From positions 1,104,718 through 1,168,717 of the forward strand of contig NZ_BMER01000001.1 of assembly GCF_014636865.1 (NCBI RefSeq): a DNA stretch of 64,000 bases, written 5' to 3'. Positions 34,430 through 43,376 of the stretch are shown here, one piece after another. A program made the translations under genes and the position numbers. The notes beneath the pieces are model-generated. The model was not told where the DNA came from, ran no database searches, and saw only the letters and a list, made by a program, of their open reading frames with translations. Position 1 is the stretch's first letter, and every line of letters begins with the position of its first letter. The stretch comes from Parapedobacter pyrenivorans (GTDB lineage: Bacteria; Bacteroidota; Bacteroidia; Sphingobacteriales; Sphingobacteriaceae).

Positions 34430-37321
34430 ATGGATAGGGTCAAACCAGTGATAGCAACCATTTTTACACTTACTTGCCTTGCCTTGGGTACCATTGGCTG
34501 GGCACAGGACATCCAACGCATTGGTTCTCCTCTGGTACAGCAGTATACCAAATCCGACTACAAGGCGGGCAACCAGAACTGGGCGGTAGCCACGGGGAAA
34601 AACGGAATCATGTATGTCGCCAATGCCGATGGGCTATTGGTGTTCGACGGGCAGTACTGGACGTTACACCAACTGCCCAATAAAAGTACGGTAAGAAGCG
34701 TGGCCATAGACAGTAGCGGTAGGATTTATACGGGTGGTCTTGCTGAATTCGGGTATTGGGAGGATTCCGGCTACGAACAGATGCGTTATCAGTCGATCAG
34801 CCGGTTGTTGGATGATGGGGAGCGGGTACGGGATGAGGTGTGGAAAATCATCATTGACGGCGAACGCGTCTTCTTCCAGACGTTTTCGACGTTATACATC
34901 TACGAGAATAATAGCCTGCATACCGTGAGAGGCGGTGGCCAGCCCTTTCTTTTCTTGCATCAGGTACGTGGGCGCACATTTATTGAGCTAATCCCCTCCG
35001 GCCTCCACGAACTAACCGGAGACAAGCTCGTGCCACTAAAGGACAAGGATGTATTGCATGGCGCAAACATCCTGACCATGCTGCCCTATAAGGATGATGA
35101 GATCCTTATCGGTACGTCCAAATCGGGGTTGTTTTTGATGGACAGCACGGGCACGATACGGAAATGGGATAACGCTGCCGACCGCGTGCTTCGGGAGGCT
35201 CAGCTAAACAATGGCCTGCATGTGCTGGGTAACTATTACGCATTTGGCACCATACTCCAAGGCGTGGTAGTTATCGACGAGGAAGGCCATATCGTACAAC
35301 ACGTTCATAAAGGCAATGGCCTGCAGAACAACACGGTGCTCGGTATGCAGCTGGATTTTCAGCAGAATATCTGGGTGGGGCTCGACAATGGAATCGATCG
35401 AATTGAAATCCATGCTCCATTATATTACTATGCAGATAATACGGGCAGTATCGGTACAGTATATGCTGCCCGCATATTCGAAGGCAATATCTACTTGGGT
35501 ACCAATCAAGGATTGTTCTATAGCCCGTGGTCGGTGGGTGAAAGCTATCATCCCTTTACCTTTGCGTTGGTTGAAGGCTCGCAAGGTCAGGTATGGGATC
35601 TCACCGTGGCAAATGGTGAGCTGCTTTGTGGGCACAACGATGGTACGTACAAGGTGTTGGACAATCGGCTTGTAAAGTTATCGTCCGTCACCGGAGGTTG
35701 GATTCTGCGGCCGGCCGCAGGTAGACCCCATATGTTGTTGCAAGGCACGTATACGGGGTTGGCGGTCTTTGAGCGGGAGGCAGGGGAATGGCGGTTTTCT
35801 CATCGCGTGAGCGGTTACAACGACCCCACACAATTTATTATGCCCGTTTCAGACAACAAGGTTTGGGCAAGTGGTTATAAGGGATTGCGGTTGCTCACAC
35901 TGGATGCGGAGCTTCGGCAGATCGAGGAGGTTCAGGTTTATGATACGGCCAGCGGGTTGCCGCTAAGTACCTTTACCAATGTGATGGAACTTGCGGGAAA
36001 ACCTGTGTTTGCGACAGATAGTGGATTCTATCGCTACGACGAACTCACGGACAGGTTTTATCCATATGATCAATTAAATATACAGCTGGGCTCATTTGCA
36101 TTTTCCAATAAAATCACCCATGCAGATAACGATCGGTATTGGTTTATCAACCGTGCACGGATTTCACTTGTCCATTTTGGAGCTAAAGGTGCAGTCCAGG
36201 TAGACTCTACCCAATTTGCCACGTTGAACGGCCGGATGATAAAATTTTATGAAAACATCAACCGGGTCAAAGATGATGTCTACCTGATTAGCCTTGACGA
36301 CGGCTTTGCTATTTATCAAGCAGACGATTCACTGACCGCCAAAAATCGGTTGCCATCCCCGCTTATTCGTGCAGTCAATAATATCACGGACAGTCTTTCG
36401 GACAGGTGGTACGCGGCGGGCATTGATCCCGAAATTCCGTACCGGCACAACAATATCCGCATCAGTTATGCTTTGCCCTGGTATAGTGCCATACCTTTGC
36501 GTTATCAGTTTTACCTCGAGGGATACTCCCGCACATGGTCCGATTGGAGTGAGGCCGCTCAAAAAGAATTTACCAACCTGCGGCAGGGGAAGTACCTGTT
36601 TAAGGTACGAGCGATGGCTCCGGATGGCACAATATCGGGTATTGCTGCGCTGCAATTTACGATCCTGCCCCCATGGTGGCTCTCTTGGGGGGCATTTCTC
36701 GTGTATGCCTTGCTCTTTGTATTCCTGCTGGTTGCCGGGCGTGGATGGTATCGTCGTAAAATCCAGAAGCACCGCGAGCTAATACAGGCCAATATGGCCA
36801 AGAAGCAACGAGAAATATTGGCTAAAGAAGCGGAGGAAAGCGAACAGCGGCTCATCAAGCTCAAGAACGAACAGCTGGAACGGGATTTGGCGAGCAAAAG
36901 CAGGGAGTTGGCAAATACCGCCATGAGTATTGTGTACAAAAATGAACTGTTGAATAATGTGCATGACGAACTGCTGGAGCTCCATGATAGCGAGGGGCGG
37001 AAGCTGTCTAATGAGCAACTGCGCAAAATCAACAAGATCATTGAGGACGCCCGCAGTGACGAGCGGGATTGGAACGTCTTCGAGGAGAGCTTCAACGAAG
37101 CGCATGAGAACTTTTTCAAGAAACTCAAGGCCGACTATCCCGAATTGGTGCCAAACGATTTGAAACTCTGTGCCTATCTGCGGATGAACATGAGCAGCAA
37201 GGAGATTGCATCACTGCTCAATATTACGACGCGGGGCGTGGAAATAAGACGCTACCGATTGCGCAAGAAATTGAGCCTTGCGCAAAGTAAGAACCTTACT
37301 GAATTTCTAATAGAGGTCTGA
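34430..37321 (+). CDS. SusR-like membrane regulator: sensor beta-propeller, Y_Y_Y domain, TM, LuxR-type HTH
   Basis: The 963-residue protein has a signal peptide (to about residue 25) and a long periplasmic sensor of beta-propeller repeats (about 30-660, with NGIMYVANADGLLVFDG and IWVGLDNGIDRIE). A Y_Y_Y domain (about 670-745, YQFYLEGYSRTWSDW), one transmembrane helix (about 748-772) and a coiled coil (about 780-880) follow. It ends in a LuxR-type helix-turn-helix (MSSKEIASLLNITTRGVEIRRYRLRKKL). It has no kinase or receiver domain, so it is a one-protein sensor like SusR rather than a hybrid two-component system. It lies directly upstream of susC and should switch on the PUL when its oligosaccharide binds. 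Confidence 0.92.
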   Translation: MDRVKPVIATIFTLTCLALGTIGWAQDIQRIGSPLVQQYTKSDYKAGNQNWAVATGKNGIMYVANADGLLVFDGQYWTLHQLPNKSTVRSVAIDSSGRIYTGGLAEFGYWEDSGYEQMRYQSISRLLDDGERVRDEVWKIIIDGERVFFQTFSTLYIYENNSLHTVRGGGQPFLFLHQVRGRTFIELIPSGLHELTGDKLVPLKDKDVLHGANILTMLPYKDDEILIGTSKSGLFLMDSTGTIRKWDNAADRVLREAQLNNGLHVLGNYYAFGTILQGVVVIDEEGHIVQHVHKGNGLQNNTVLGMQLDFQQNIWVGLDNGIDRIEIHAPLYYYADNTGSIGTVYAARIFEGNIYLGTNQGLFYSPWSVGESYHPFTFALVEGSQGQVWDLTVANGELLCGHNDGTYKVLDNRLVKLSSVTGGWILRPAAGRPHMLLQGTYTGLAVFEREAGEWRFSHRVSGYNDPTQFIMPVSDNKVWASGYKGLRLLTLDAELRQIEEVQVYDTASGLPLSTFTNVMELAGKPVFATDSGFYRYDELTDRFYPYDQLNIQLGSFAFSNKITHADNDRYWFINRARISLVHFGAKGAVQVDSTQFATLNGRMIKFYENINRVKDDVYLISLDDGFAIYQADDSLTAKNRLPSPLIRAVNNITDSLSDRWYAAGIDPEIPYRHNNIRISYALPWYSAIPLRYQFYLEGYSRTWSDWSEAAQKEFTNLRQGKYLFKVRAMAPDGTISGIAALQFTILPPWWLSWGAFLVYALLFVFLLVAGRGWYRRKIQKHRELIQANMAKKQREILAKEAEESEQRLIKLKNEQLERDLASKSRELANTAMSIVYKNELLNNVHDELLELHDSEGRKLSNEQLRKINKIIEDARSDERDWNVFEESFNEAHENFFKKLKADYPELVPNDLKLCAYLRMNMSSKEIASLLNITTRGVEIRRYRLRKKLSLAQSKNLTEFLIEV

Positions 37322-37663
37322 TTCAACTTTCACACGCCTTTCAACACCTCTATTTCACTACATCATTACCTCTCATACTAAATAGTGTATCCTGTACACA
37401 GTTGAATCTGAAGTGAGTAGCTGTGTATAGGATTTAATAATTTGATTATTAGGTAATTACGTATGTTGTGCGGGTTGGGTTGAGAAATTTTTAGCTAGGT
37501 GATGTAGGGATGTGTAGGCCTTTTTTTTGCCGCATCGGTCGATACATCACATTTTTGTAAAACATATGAAGCCTTTAATCGGTTTCATATGAGCCAATTA
37601 ATGTTAGCATTTGCTGGCTGGAGGACAACACACACAATTATTAAAAACCAAATTGAGAACAAC
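37322..37663. promoter_or_regulatory. Regulatory region upstream of the PUL susC
   Basis: This 342-bp region contains an imperfect 13-bp inverted repeat (ATCCTGTACACAG at 37390-37402, CTGTGTATAGGAT at 37422-37434, one mismatch, 19-bp spacer). A second, perfect 8-bp repeat lies nearer the gene (CATATGAA 37563-37570, TTCATATG 37584-37591). These are the best candidates for binding by the upstream regulator. No clean TAnnTTTG promoter is seen. Confidence 0.45.
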
Positions 37664-40600
37664 ATGAGGAATTTATTTACATGCTTCTTACTACTCTGCA
37701 TGTTTCCTGGTTTTGCGCAAGCGCAACAAGGCAGAGTAAGTGGCAAGGTGACCGATGCGCTCACATCCGGGGGAATACCTGGGGTGACCGTGATGGTGCA
37801 AGGGTCTACTGAAGTCACACAGACGGATGCGGCAGGGAACTATTCCATTGAGGCGGCGGCTACGGATACGTTGGTCTTCCGTTCATTGGGGTTCGCTTTA
37901 CAGGAGGTGGCGGTTGCCAGTCGGACTACAGTCGACGTGGTATTGGAGGCTGAGGGGACCGAGTTGGACGAGGTTGTTGTAGTGGGTTACGGTACGCAGC
38001 GGCAACGCGACCTAACCACAGCTGTGGCTACCGTTCGGGCAGACGACATCGCAAAAACGCCAAACGCCCAAGCCATGCAGTCTTTGCAGGGACGGGTTGC
38101 CGGTGTGCAGATCGTAAGTAACGGTGCGCCAGGTGCATCGCCTACTGTACGGCTGCGGGGTATCGGCTCCTTCGAAGGAAATGCTGCGCCGCTCTATGTG
38201 GTCGACGGGATGTTTTTTGACAACATCGATTTCTTAAATCCCAATGATATCGAGACAATATCCGTATTGAAGGATGCTTCGGCATCGGCGATTTATGGGG
38301 TACGGGCCGGGAATGGCGTGGTGCTGATTGAAACTAAATCGGGAGCCTACAACAAACCGGGCGAAATCATCTACGATGCGTACTACGGCATACAAAATCC
38401 GCAAAACGTGCTGAAAATGGCTAATACCCAGCAGTTTGTCCGGTACATTAACGAAACCGGGAGCGCAGCCGATATTGCCTTGATACAAAACGCTATGCAG
38501 CGGTATGGCCGCAGCCGGGTAGACCCCAGTATACCCGATGTCAACACCGATTGGTACAACGAGATCATGAGCCCCGCTCCCATCCAAAACCACAACCTTT
38601 CGTTTACCGGTGGCAGTGAGAGCACGCGCTATTCTATCGGCGGTAGCTATTTCAACCAGGAAGGGCTCCTGGATTTGCAGCGCAACGATTACCGACGGTT
38701 GAACTTCCGTGTAAAAGTGGATAGCAAGGTAAAAGATTGGCTGAATGTTGGCGGCAACTTCAACGTAAGTACGGCCCGGCAATACAACGGCGAAAATACC
38801 GCTTGGTTCCGTTCTTATTTTGCGGTACCGATTCTGCCGGTGTTTGACGACGGGAATGCCAACGCCGCACCAGTGAAATATGCCAACGCACAGCAGATCG
38901 GCTACCGCGGCAGCCAAAACCCGTTCTTCCCATTGGAATATATCGATAACCGTAATCACGTGGCTAAATTGCTGGGTAATTTCCATGCGGAGGTCAATGT
39001 TTGGGAAAACAAGCTCAAATTCCGCACGCAGTATAATTATGGGCTTGGCTTCGTCAATACGCGGCGCGTCGATTTTGAATACAATGACGGGGTTACGCAA
39101 CACCAATCGGCCATTCGGCGAAGGAATACGTCGAGTCTTGACCAGGTATGGGACAATTTCCTAACCTATGATGATAATTATGGTAAGCATAACCTGAATG
39201 TGGTGCTGGGGCAGTCTTATCGGAGTGAGTATGCCGAATTACTTTATGCCAGGGGAACCGGCATTGCGCCGGCTCCCTCCCGTGCAGCTGAACAGTTTTG
39301 GTATCTCTCCAATGCCACCGAATTCGACGTTGATGGAATCGGTGATGCGAATGATGGTGACGATAAAGCAATTAATGCCAACCTGCAATTCTTCTCGTTC
39401 TTTGGTCGGGCAGCCTATAACTACGATAATCGTTACCTATTATACGGTACATTCCGGCGAGACGGCAACAATAAATTTCAGAAGACGTGGGGTAACTTTG
39501 CTACTGTGGGTGCCGGATGGGTACTGTCTGAAGAGGACTTCTTCGATGTGGAAGGTGTCGATTTCTTGAAATTCCGGGTATCATGGGGACAGTTGGGTAA
39601 CGACGCGATCAGTCCTTCGGTGGGGCTTCCCACGGTAGAGGAAAATAATGGTGCGATCGATGGAACGCGGGTAATCGGTAGGCGGCTGAATCCGACTTTC
39701 GACCTGATCACTCAATGGGAAACTACGGTAGAGAAAAACTTCGGTCTGGATGCGCAGTTCCTGAATAATCGACTGTCGCTGGAAGCCGATTACTTTATCC
39801 GCGACACGCGCAACCTGGCGGTGACCATCGTGCCGCCGGTATTTGCATCTGCCGAACGCCGGAGTGTGGGTGAGATCCGCAATCAAGGGCTGGAGCTCAA
39901 CCTCAATTGGCGCGACAACCTGTCAGCGGATTTTTCTTATAACATCGGTGGAAATATCGCTACACTGAAAAATAAAGTGCTGGGGCTCGGTGGCGCTGAT
40001 GGTCTGAATGCTGGCTCGGCTGAATTCCGGCAGCGGTCCATCATTGGGCACCCGTACCAAGCATTCTATGGCTATGAAGTAACTGGAGTGTTCGACAATA
40101 CACAAGAAATTCAAAACACCTACAATGCGGACTTCATTGCTTCCAAAAGTTTGATACCCGGCGATTTGATTTTTAAGGACCAAAACGGCGATGGCATTAT
40201 CGACGATAAAGACCGCGTGGTATTGGGCTCTTACATGCCGGATTTCACATGGGGCGCCAATCTGGGTTTCCGGTATAAGAAACTGGAATTTGCGGCGTTG
40301 CTGCAAGGGCAAACCGGATATAACATACTGAATCGTAAGCGCGGTGAAATGATTTTCACCAACGATACCAATATCGATGCCGATCTGGCCACCAATTTAT
40401 GGGCGGAAGGTCGACCTTCGTCGAAGAATTATCCATCGGCGTCCGGCTTGCGGAGGGCGTGGAATCAGGTCATGAGTAGCTATTTCGTGGAAGAGGGTTC
40501 TTACTTCAGGTTGCAGAATGTACGTCTGTCTTATTCATTCTTGGGTAAGGAAATCAATGGCGTGACCTGGCCGGAAGCCCGGGTCACCCTCACTGCGGAG

Positions 40601-40717
40601 CGGCCCTTGACGGTATTTAAATACAACGGCTTTAACCCGGAAGTTGCGGATGGCGTGGACCGCGAAGTGTATCCCATACCGGCTATCTATACCTTGGGTG
40701 TAACCATTAAACTGTAA
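37664..40717 (+). CDS. SusC/RagA family TonB-linked outer membrane protein (PUL)
   Basis: The 1017-residue protein has a signal peptide MRNLFTCFLLLCMFPGFAQA. A carboxypeptidase-like domain (GKVTDALTSGGIPGVTV) precedes DEVVVVGYGTQRQRDLT and a plug with VRLRGIGSFEGNAAPLYVVDG. The barrel ends YTLGVTIKL. The ATG at 37664 is chosen because the signal peptide begins there. It is the importer of the 37664-52327 polysaccharide operon and lies 19 bp before its SusD. Confidence 0.97.
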   Translation: MRNLFTCFLLLCMFPGFAQAQQGRVSGKVTDALTSGGIPGVTVMVQGSTEVTQTDAAGNYSIEAAATDTLVFRSLGFALQEVAVASRTTVDVVLEAEGTELDEVVVVGYGTQRQRDLTTAVATVRADDIAKTPNAQAMQSLQGRVAGVQIVSNGAPGASPTVRLRGIGSFEGNAAPLYVVDGMFFDNIDFLNPNDIETISVLKDASASAIYGVRAGNGVVLIETKSGAYNKPGEIIYDAYYGIQNPQNVLKMANTQQFVRYINETGSAADIALIQNAMQRYGRSRVDPSIPDVNTDWYNEIMSPAPIQNHNLSFTGGSESTRYSIGGSYFNQEGLLDLQRNDYRRLNFRVKVDSKVKDWLNVGGNFNVSTARQYNGENTAWFRSYFAVPILPVFDDGNANAAPVKYANAQQIGYRGSQNPFFPLEYIDNRNHVAKLLGNFHAEVNVWENKLKFRTQYNYGLGFVNTRRVDFEYNDGVTQHQSAIRRRNTSSLDQVWDNFLTYDDNYGKHNLNVVLGQSYRSEYAELLYARGTGIAPAPSRAAEQFWYLSNATEFDVDGIGDANDGDDKAINANLQFFSFFGRAAYNYDNRYLLYGTFRRDGNNKFQKTWGNFATVGAGWVLSEEDFFDVEGVDFLKFRVSWGQLGNDAISPSVGLPTVEENNGAIDGTRVIGRRLNPTFDLITQWETTVEKNFGLDAQFLNNRLSLEADYFIRDTRNLAVTIVPPVFASAERRSVGEIRNQGLELNLNWRDNLSADFSYNIGGNIATLKNKVLGLGGADGLNAGSAEFRQRSIIGHPYQAFYGYEVTGVFDNTQEIQNTYNADFIASKSLIPGDLIFKDQNGDGIIDDKDRVVLGSYMPDFTWGANLGFRYKKLEFAALLQGQTGYNILNRKRGEMIFTNDTNIDADLATNLWAEGRPSSKNYPSASGLRRAWNQVMSSYFVEEGSYFRLQNVRLSYSFLGKEINGVTWPEARVTLTAERPLTVFKYNGFNPEVADGVDREVYPIPAIYTLGVTIKL

Positions 40718-40736
40718 AGCATTAAGGAAAGACATT

Positions 40737-42272
40737 ATGAAAGCGATACGAAATATCCAATACGGGGCGATGGTATTCTTTGGACTATTGCTCGGCACAT
40801 CGTGTAGCGGTTTATTGGATGAACCGCTCGAAAATGAGCAGATTGCTGAGGGAACGGACTATACACAAACACAGAACATGGTGTTGATGCTGTATGGTGC
40901 TTACAATCAATTGTATGACTTTGGGTGGGAAGTTTACCCAACCCTCAGTGTACGGGGAGATGATATTGACATCGGCGGGCGCGGTGACCAACCGCTGTTT
41001 GCACAGGCCGATAGTTTTCGGTACGACCGCAATTTCTGGGCGATGAATAACTCGTGGACCAGCCTCTACAGTGATTTGATTTATTGGCAGGGAGCCATCG
41101 AGGAAATCCAGAAATACGAAGCGGCAGGCGCCAATGTGACAACGGCGCAGCAATACATTGCGGAGATCAAGGTGATGCAGGGCTTTGAGTTCCTGCAATT
41201 AGCCCGTCTTTGGGGGAGGATATTGATACCGACGTCTTCCCAACCTTCTGAGCTGCTCAACGTGGAGTTGTCTAGCTTTGAATCGGTTATGCAGCATATA
41301 TCGGCGCTGATGGATGAAGCGATTCCACTACTGCCGGATGTACGGCCAAACCAGCGTTCGGATGTCCGTGGCGGGGTTACCCGTTACACGGCACTTGCTG
41401 TGAAGGCGATGGCCAACCTCGAACTAAAAAACTATCCCGCAGTCGCCGATGCCACCGGCCAGATCATTAATAGTGGACTGTTTATTTTGGAGCCCGATTT
41501 TTATCATTTGTTTAAACTCCGTGGTAAGCTCAATGACGAAAACCTATTGGAGTTCCAGTATTCGGACTATGGCACGGGATCGGGTGCCTCCAACAAATAC
41601 TTGTGGGATTTCTTTGGCCCGACGAGCTGGACACCCGCACGAAGCGGCTCCAGCGGCGGCTGGGGTTTTTGGGAACCTAGTATGAAGTATATCCAGTTCA
41701 TGCTCGACCGCGGTGAGCGCGAGCGCCTCGAATCAACCGTGATTTTCACGCCGGATGGCATCACGGATTTGCGCAATGCGTACCCCGACGCACCCAGCTG
41801 GATATCGAATACCACCGCGGATGGCGATGTGTTTAACAACAGTGTCCGGACCAAATTCTACAGTGGTAAACACTACTGGCCGTCAACCATGCTGACAGCC
41901 GGTCGCACGGCATACGGCGAAAATAAAAACTTTACCGTTATCCGGTATGCAGAAGTGTTGTTGATGCACGCTGAGGCCTTGACCAGCGGTGCCACAAGCT
42001 CGGTGATGACGGCGGATGCTGCGGTAAACGCTGTACGTAATCGGGTGGGCCTCGGGCCATTGAGCGGTGTTACACTCGATCAGGTGCTGGATGAAAAATT
42101 TGCGGAATTCGCAGGCGAGTGGGGTATCCGGTTTTATGACGTGGTGCGCCATGACCGCACGGCCGAACTATCCTATGGTGGGCGTACGTATGATGCAGGC
42201 ACGGATCGGTTCTATCCTTATCCATTGGACCAACAGGATCTACTGCCACAGTTGAGGGACGAAAATCAGTAG
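40737..42272 (+). CDS. SusD/RagB family lipoprotein (PUL)
   Basis: The 511-residue lipoprotein has lipobox LGTSC (Cys23). Helical segments include IKVMQGFEFLQLARLWG, and the C-terminal SusD block reads VLDEKFAEFAGEWGIRFYDVVRHDR. It is translated just after its SusC partner and should bind the incoming oligosaccharide at the cell surface. Confidence 0.97.
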   Translation: MKAIRNIQYGAMVFFGLLLGTSCSGLLDEPLENEQIAEGTDYTQTQNMVLMLYGAYNQLYDFGWEVYPTLSVRGDDIDIGGRGDQPLFAQADSFRYDRNFWAMNNSWTSLYSDLIYWQGAIEEIQKYEAAGANVTTAQQYIAEIKVMQGFEFLQLARLWGRILIPTSSQPSELLNVELSSFESVMQHISALMDEAIPLLPDVRPNQRSDVRGGVTRYTALAVKAMANLELKNYPAVADATGQIINSGLFILEPDFYHLFKLRGKLNDENLLEFQYSDYGTGSGASNKYLWDFFGPTSWTPARSGSSGGWGFWEPSMKYIQFMLDRGERERLESTVIFTPDGITDLRNAYPDAPSWISNTTADGDVFNNSVRTKFYSGKHYWPSTMLTAGRTAYGENKNFTVIRYAEVLLMHAEALTSGATSSVMTADAAVNAVRNRVGLGPLSGVTLDQVLDEKFAEFAGEWGIRFYDVVRHDRTAELSYGGRTYDAGTDRFYPYPLDQQDLLPQLRDENQ

Positions 42273-42301
42273 ACCAATTAGAAACTTAATTAAGCATTGA
42301 A

Positions 42302-43366
42302 ATGAAAAATATCATTAAACTGCTCATCTTGCTGCTTGTTGCCGCGTCGTGCCAAGAGGGCTATATCGACGACATCAAACCCGTACAACCCGGAGCAGAC
42401 GAATCGGCCCCCGAGGTAACGATCGGCTATCCGTCGACAGCCGTTGTGCTGATTCCCTTTACAGAGGAATCAACACAGATCAATTTCGAATTTGAGGTAA
42501 AGGACGATATCGAGATTACGTCGATTTCCGTTGCACTCAATGGAAGCCCACTGACCACACTGGATAGTTTCAAAGACTACCGGCGGGTAGCGGCAGCGCA
42601 TCTTAGTGAAACACTGCCCATTGGCGACTACACGGTTGACGTCACCGCCACCGACGCATCTGGCAAGAGTACGACCAAAAGCTATGATTTCGAAATCAGC
42701 AATGTATATCAAGCCAAATACGACGGTGAAATCTTATACATGCCGTTCGAGGGCGATGTTTACCTCGATCTTTTGGAGAATATCAGTGCCACCAAAGTGG
42801 GAAGCCCGGGTTTTGCCGCAGGCAAGTCGGGTCGCGCCTATGCCGGTGCTACCGCTGGCTACTTGACGCTGCCCGCTGCCGATGTAATCAGCGACGAGTT
42901 CAGCGCATCGTTCTGGTATAAAGTGAATGCCGTGCCAGACCGCGCGGGTATTTTGACGGTGAGCCCTCCAGACCCAACGAACAATAATCGGACAAGCGGT
43001 TTCCGTTTATTCCGGGAAGCAGCGGGTGCTAAGCAACGAATCAAACTCAATGTCGGCAATGGCACCGGAGACAACTGGTTTGATGGCGGTGCTGCGGCGG
43101 ATATTGATGCAGGTAGCGATTGGGTACATGTTGCGTTTACGATTGCTGGTGACCAATGTACCGTGTACATCAACGGCAATGTGGTAAGCCAGGGAGCCTA
43201 TCCCGGAGTTAGCTGGGCAAATAGTGATGTCCTCACCATCGGTTCAGGCGCACCCAATTTTACCGAATGGGGTCACCTATCAGACCTGAGTTTGATAGAC
43301 GAACTGCGTATTTTCGACAAAGCATTGACACAGGAAGAGATACAACAGATTGTTGAAGATAATTAG
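42302..43366 (+). CDS. LamG/concanavalin-like surface lipoprotein (glycan-binding, SusE-position)
   Basis: The 354-residue lipoprotein (lipobox VAASC, Cys17) has an immunoglobulin-like domain (about 40-135, EFEVKDDIEITSISVALNGS). A LamG-type jelly roll follows (about 145-350: MPFEGDVYLDLL, FSASFWYKVN, HVAFTIAGDQCTVYINGN, IDELRIFDKALTQEEI). It stands where SusE/SusF-type surface glycan-binding proteins are encoded, 29 bp after susD. No catalytic residues are evident, so binding of the polysaccharide is the likely job. Confidence 0.88.
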   Translation: MKNIIKLLILLLVAASCQEGYIDDIKPVQPGADESAPEVTIGYPSTAVVLIPFTEESTQINFEFEVKDDIEITSISVALNGSPLTTLDSFKDYRRVAAAHLSETLPIGDYTVDVTATDASGKSTTKSYDFEISNVYQAKYDGEILYMPFEGDVYLDLLENISATKVGSPGFAAGKSGRAYAGATAGYLTLPAADVISDEFSASFWYKVNAVPDRAGILTVSPPDPTNNNRTSGFRLFREAAGAKQRIKLNVGNGTGDNWFDGGAAADIDAGSDWVHVAFTIAGDQCTVYINGNVVSQGAYPGVSWANSDVLTIGSGAPNFTEWGHLSDLSLIDELRIFDKALTQEEIQQIVEDN

Positions 43367-43376
43367 TAGTCAGCAG

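Noticed and set aside
34430-37321. Hybrid two-component system
   Set aside because: After the transmembrane helix there is only a coiled coil and a LuxR-type HTH; no histidine kinase or receiver domain is present.
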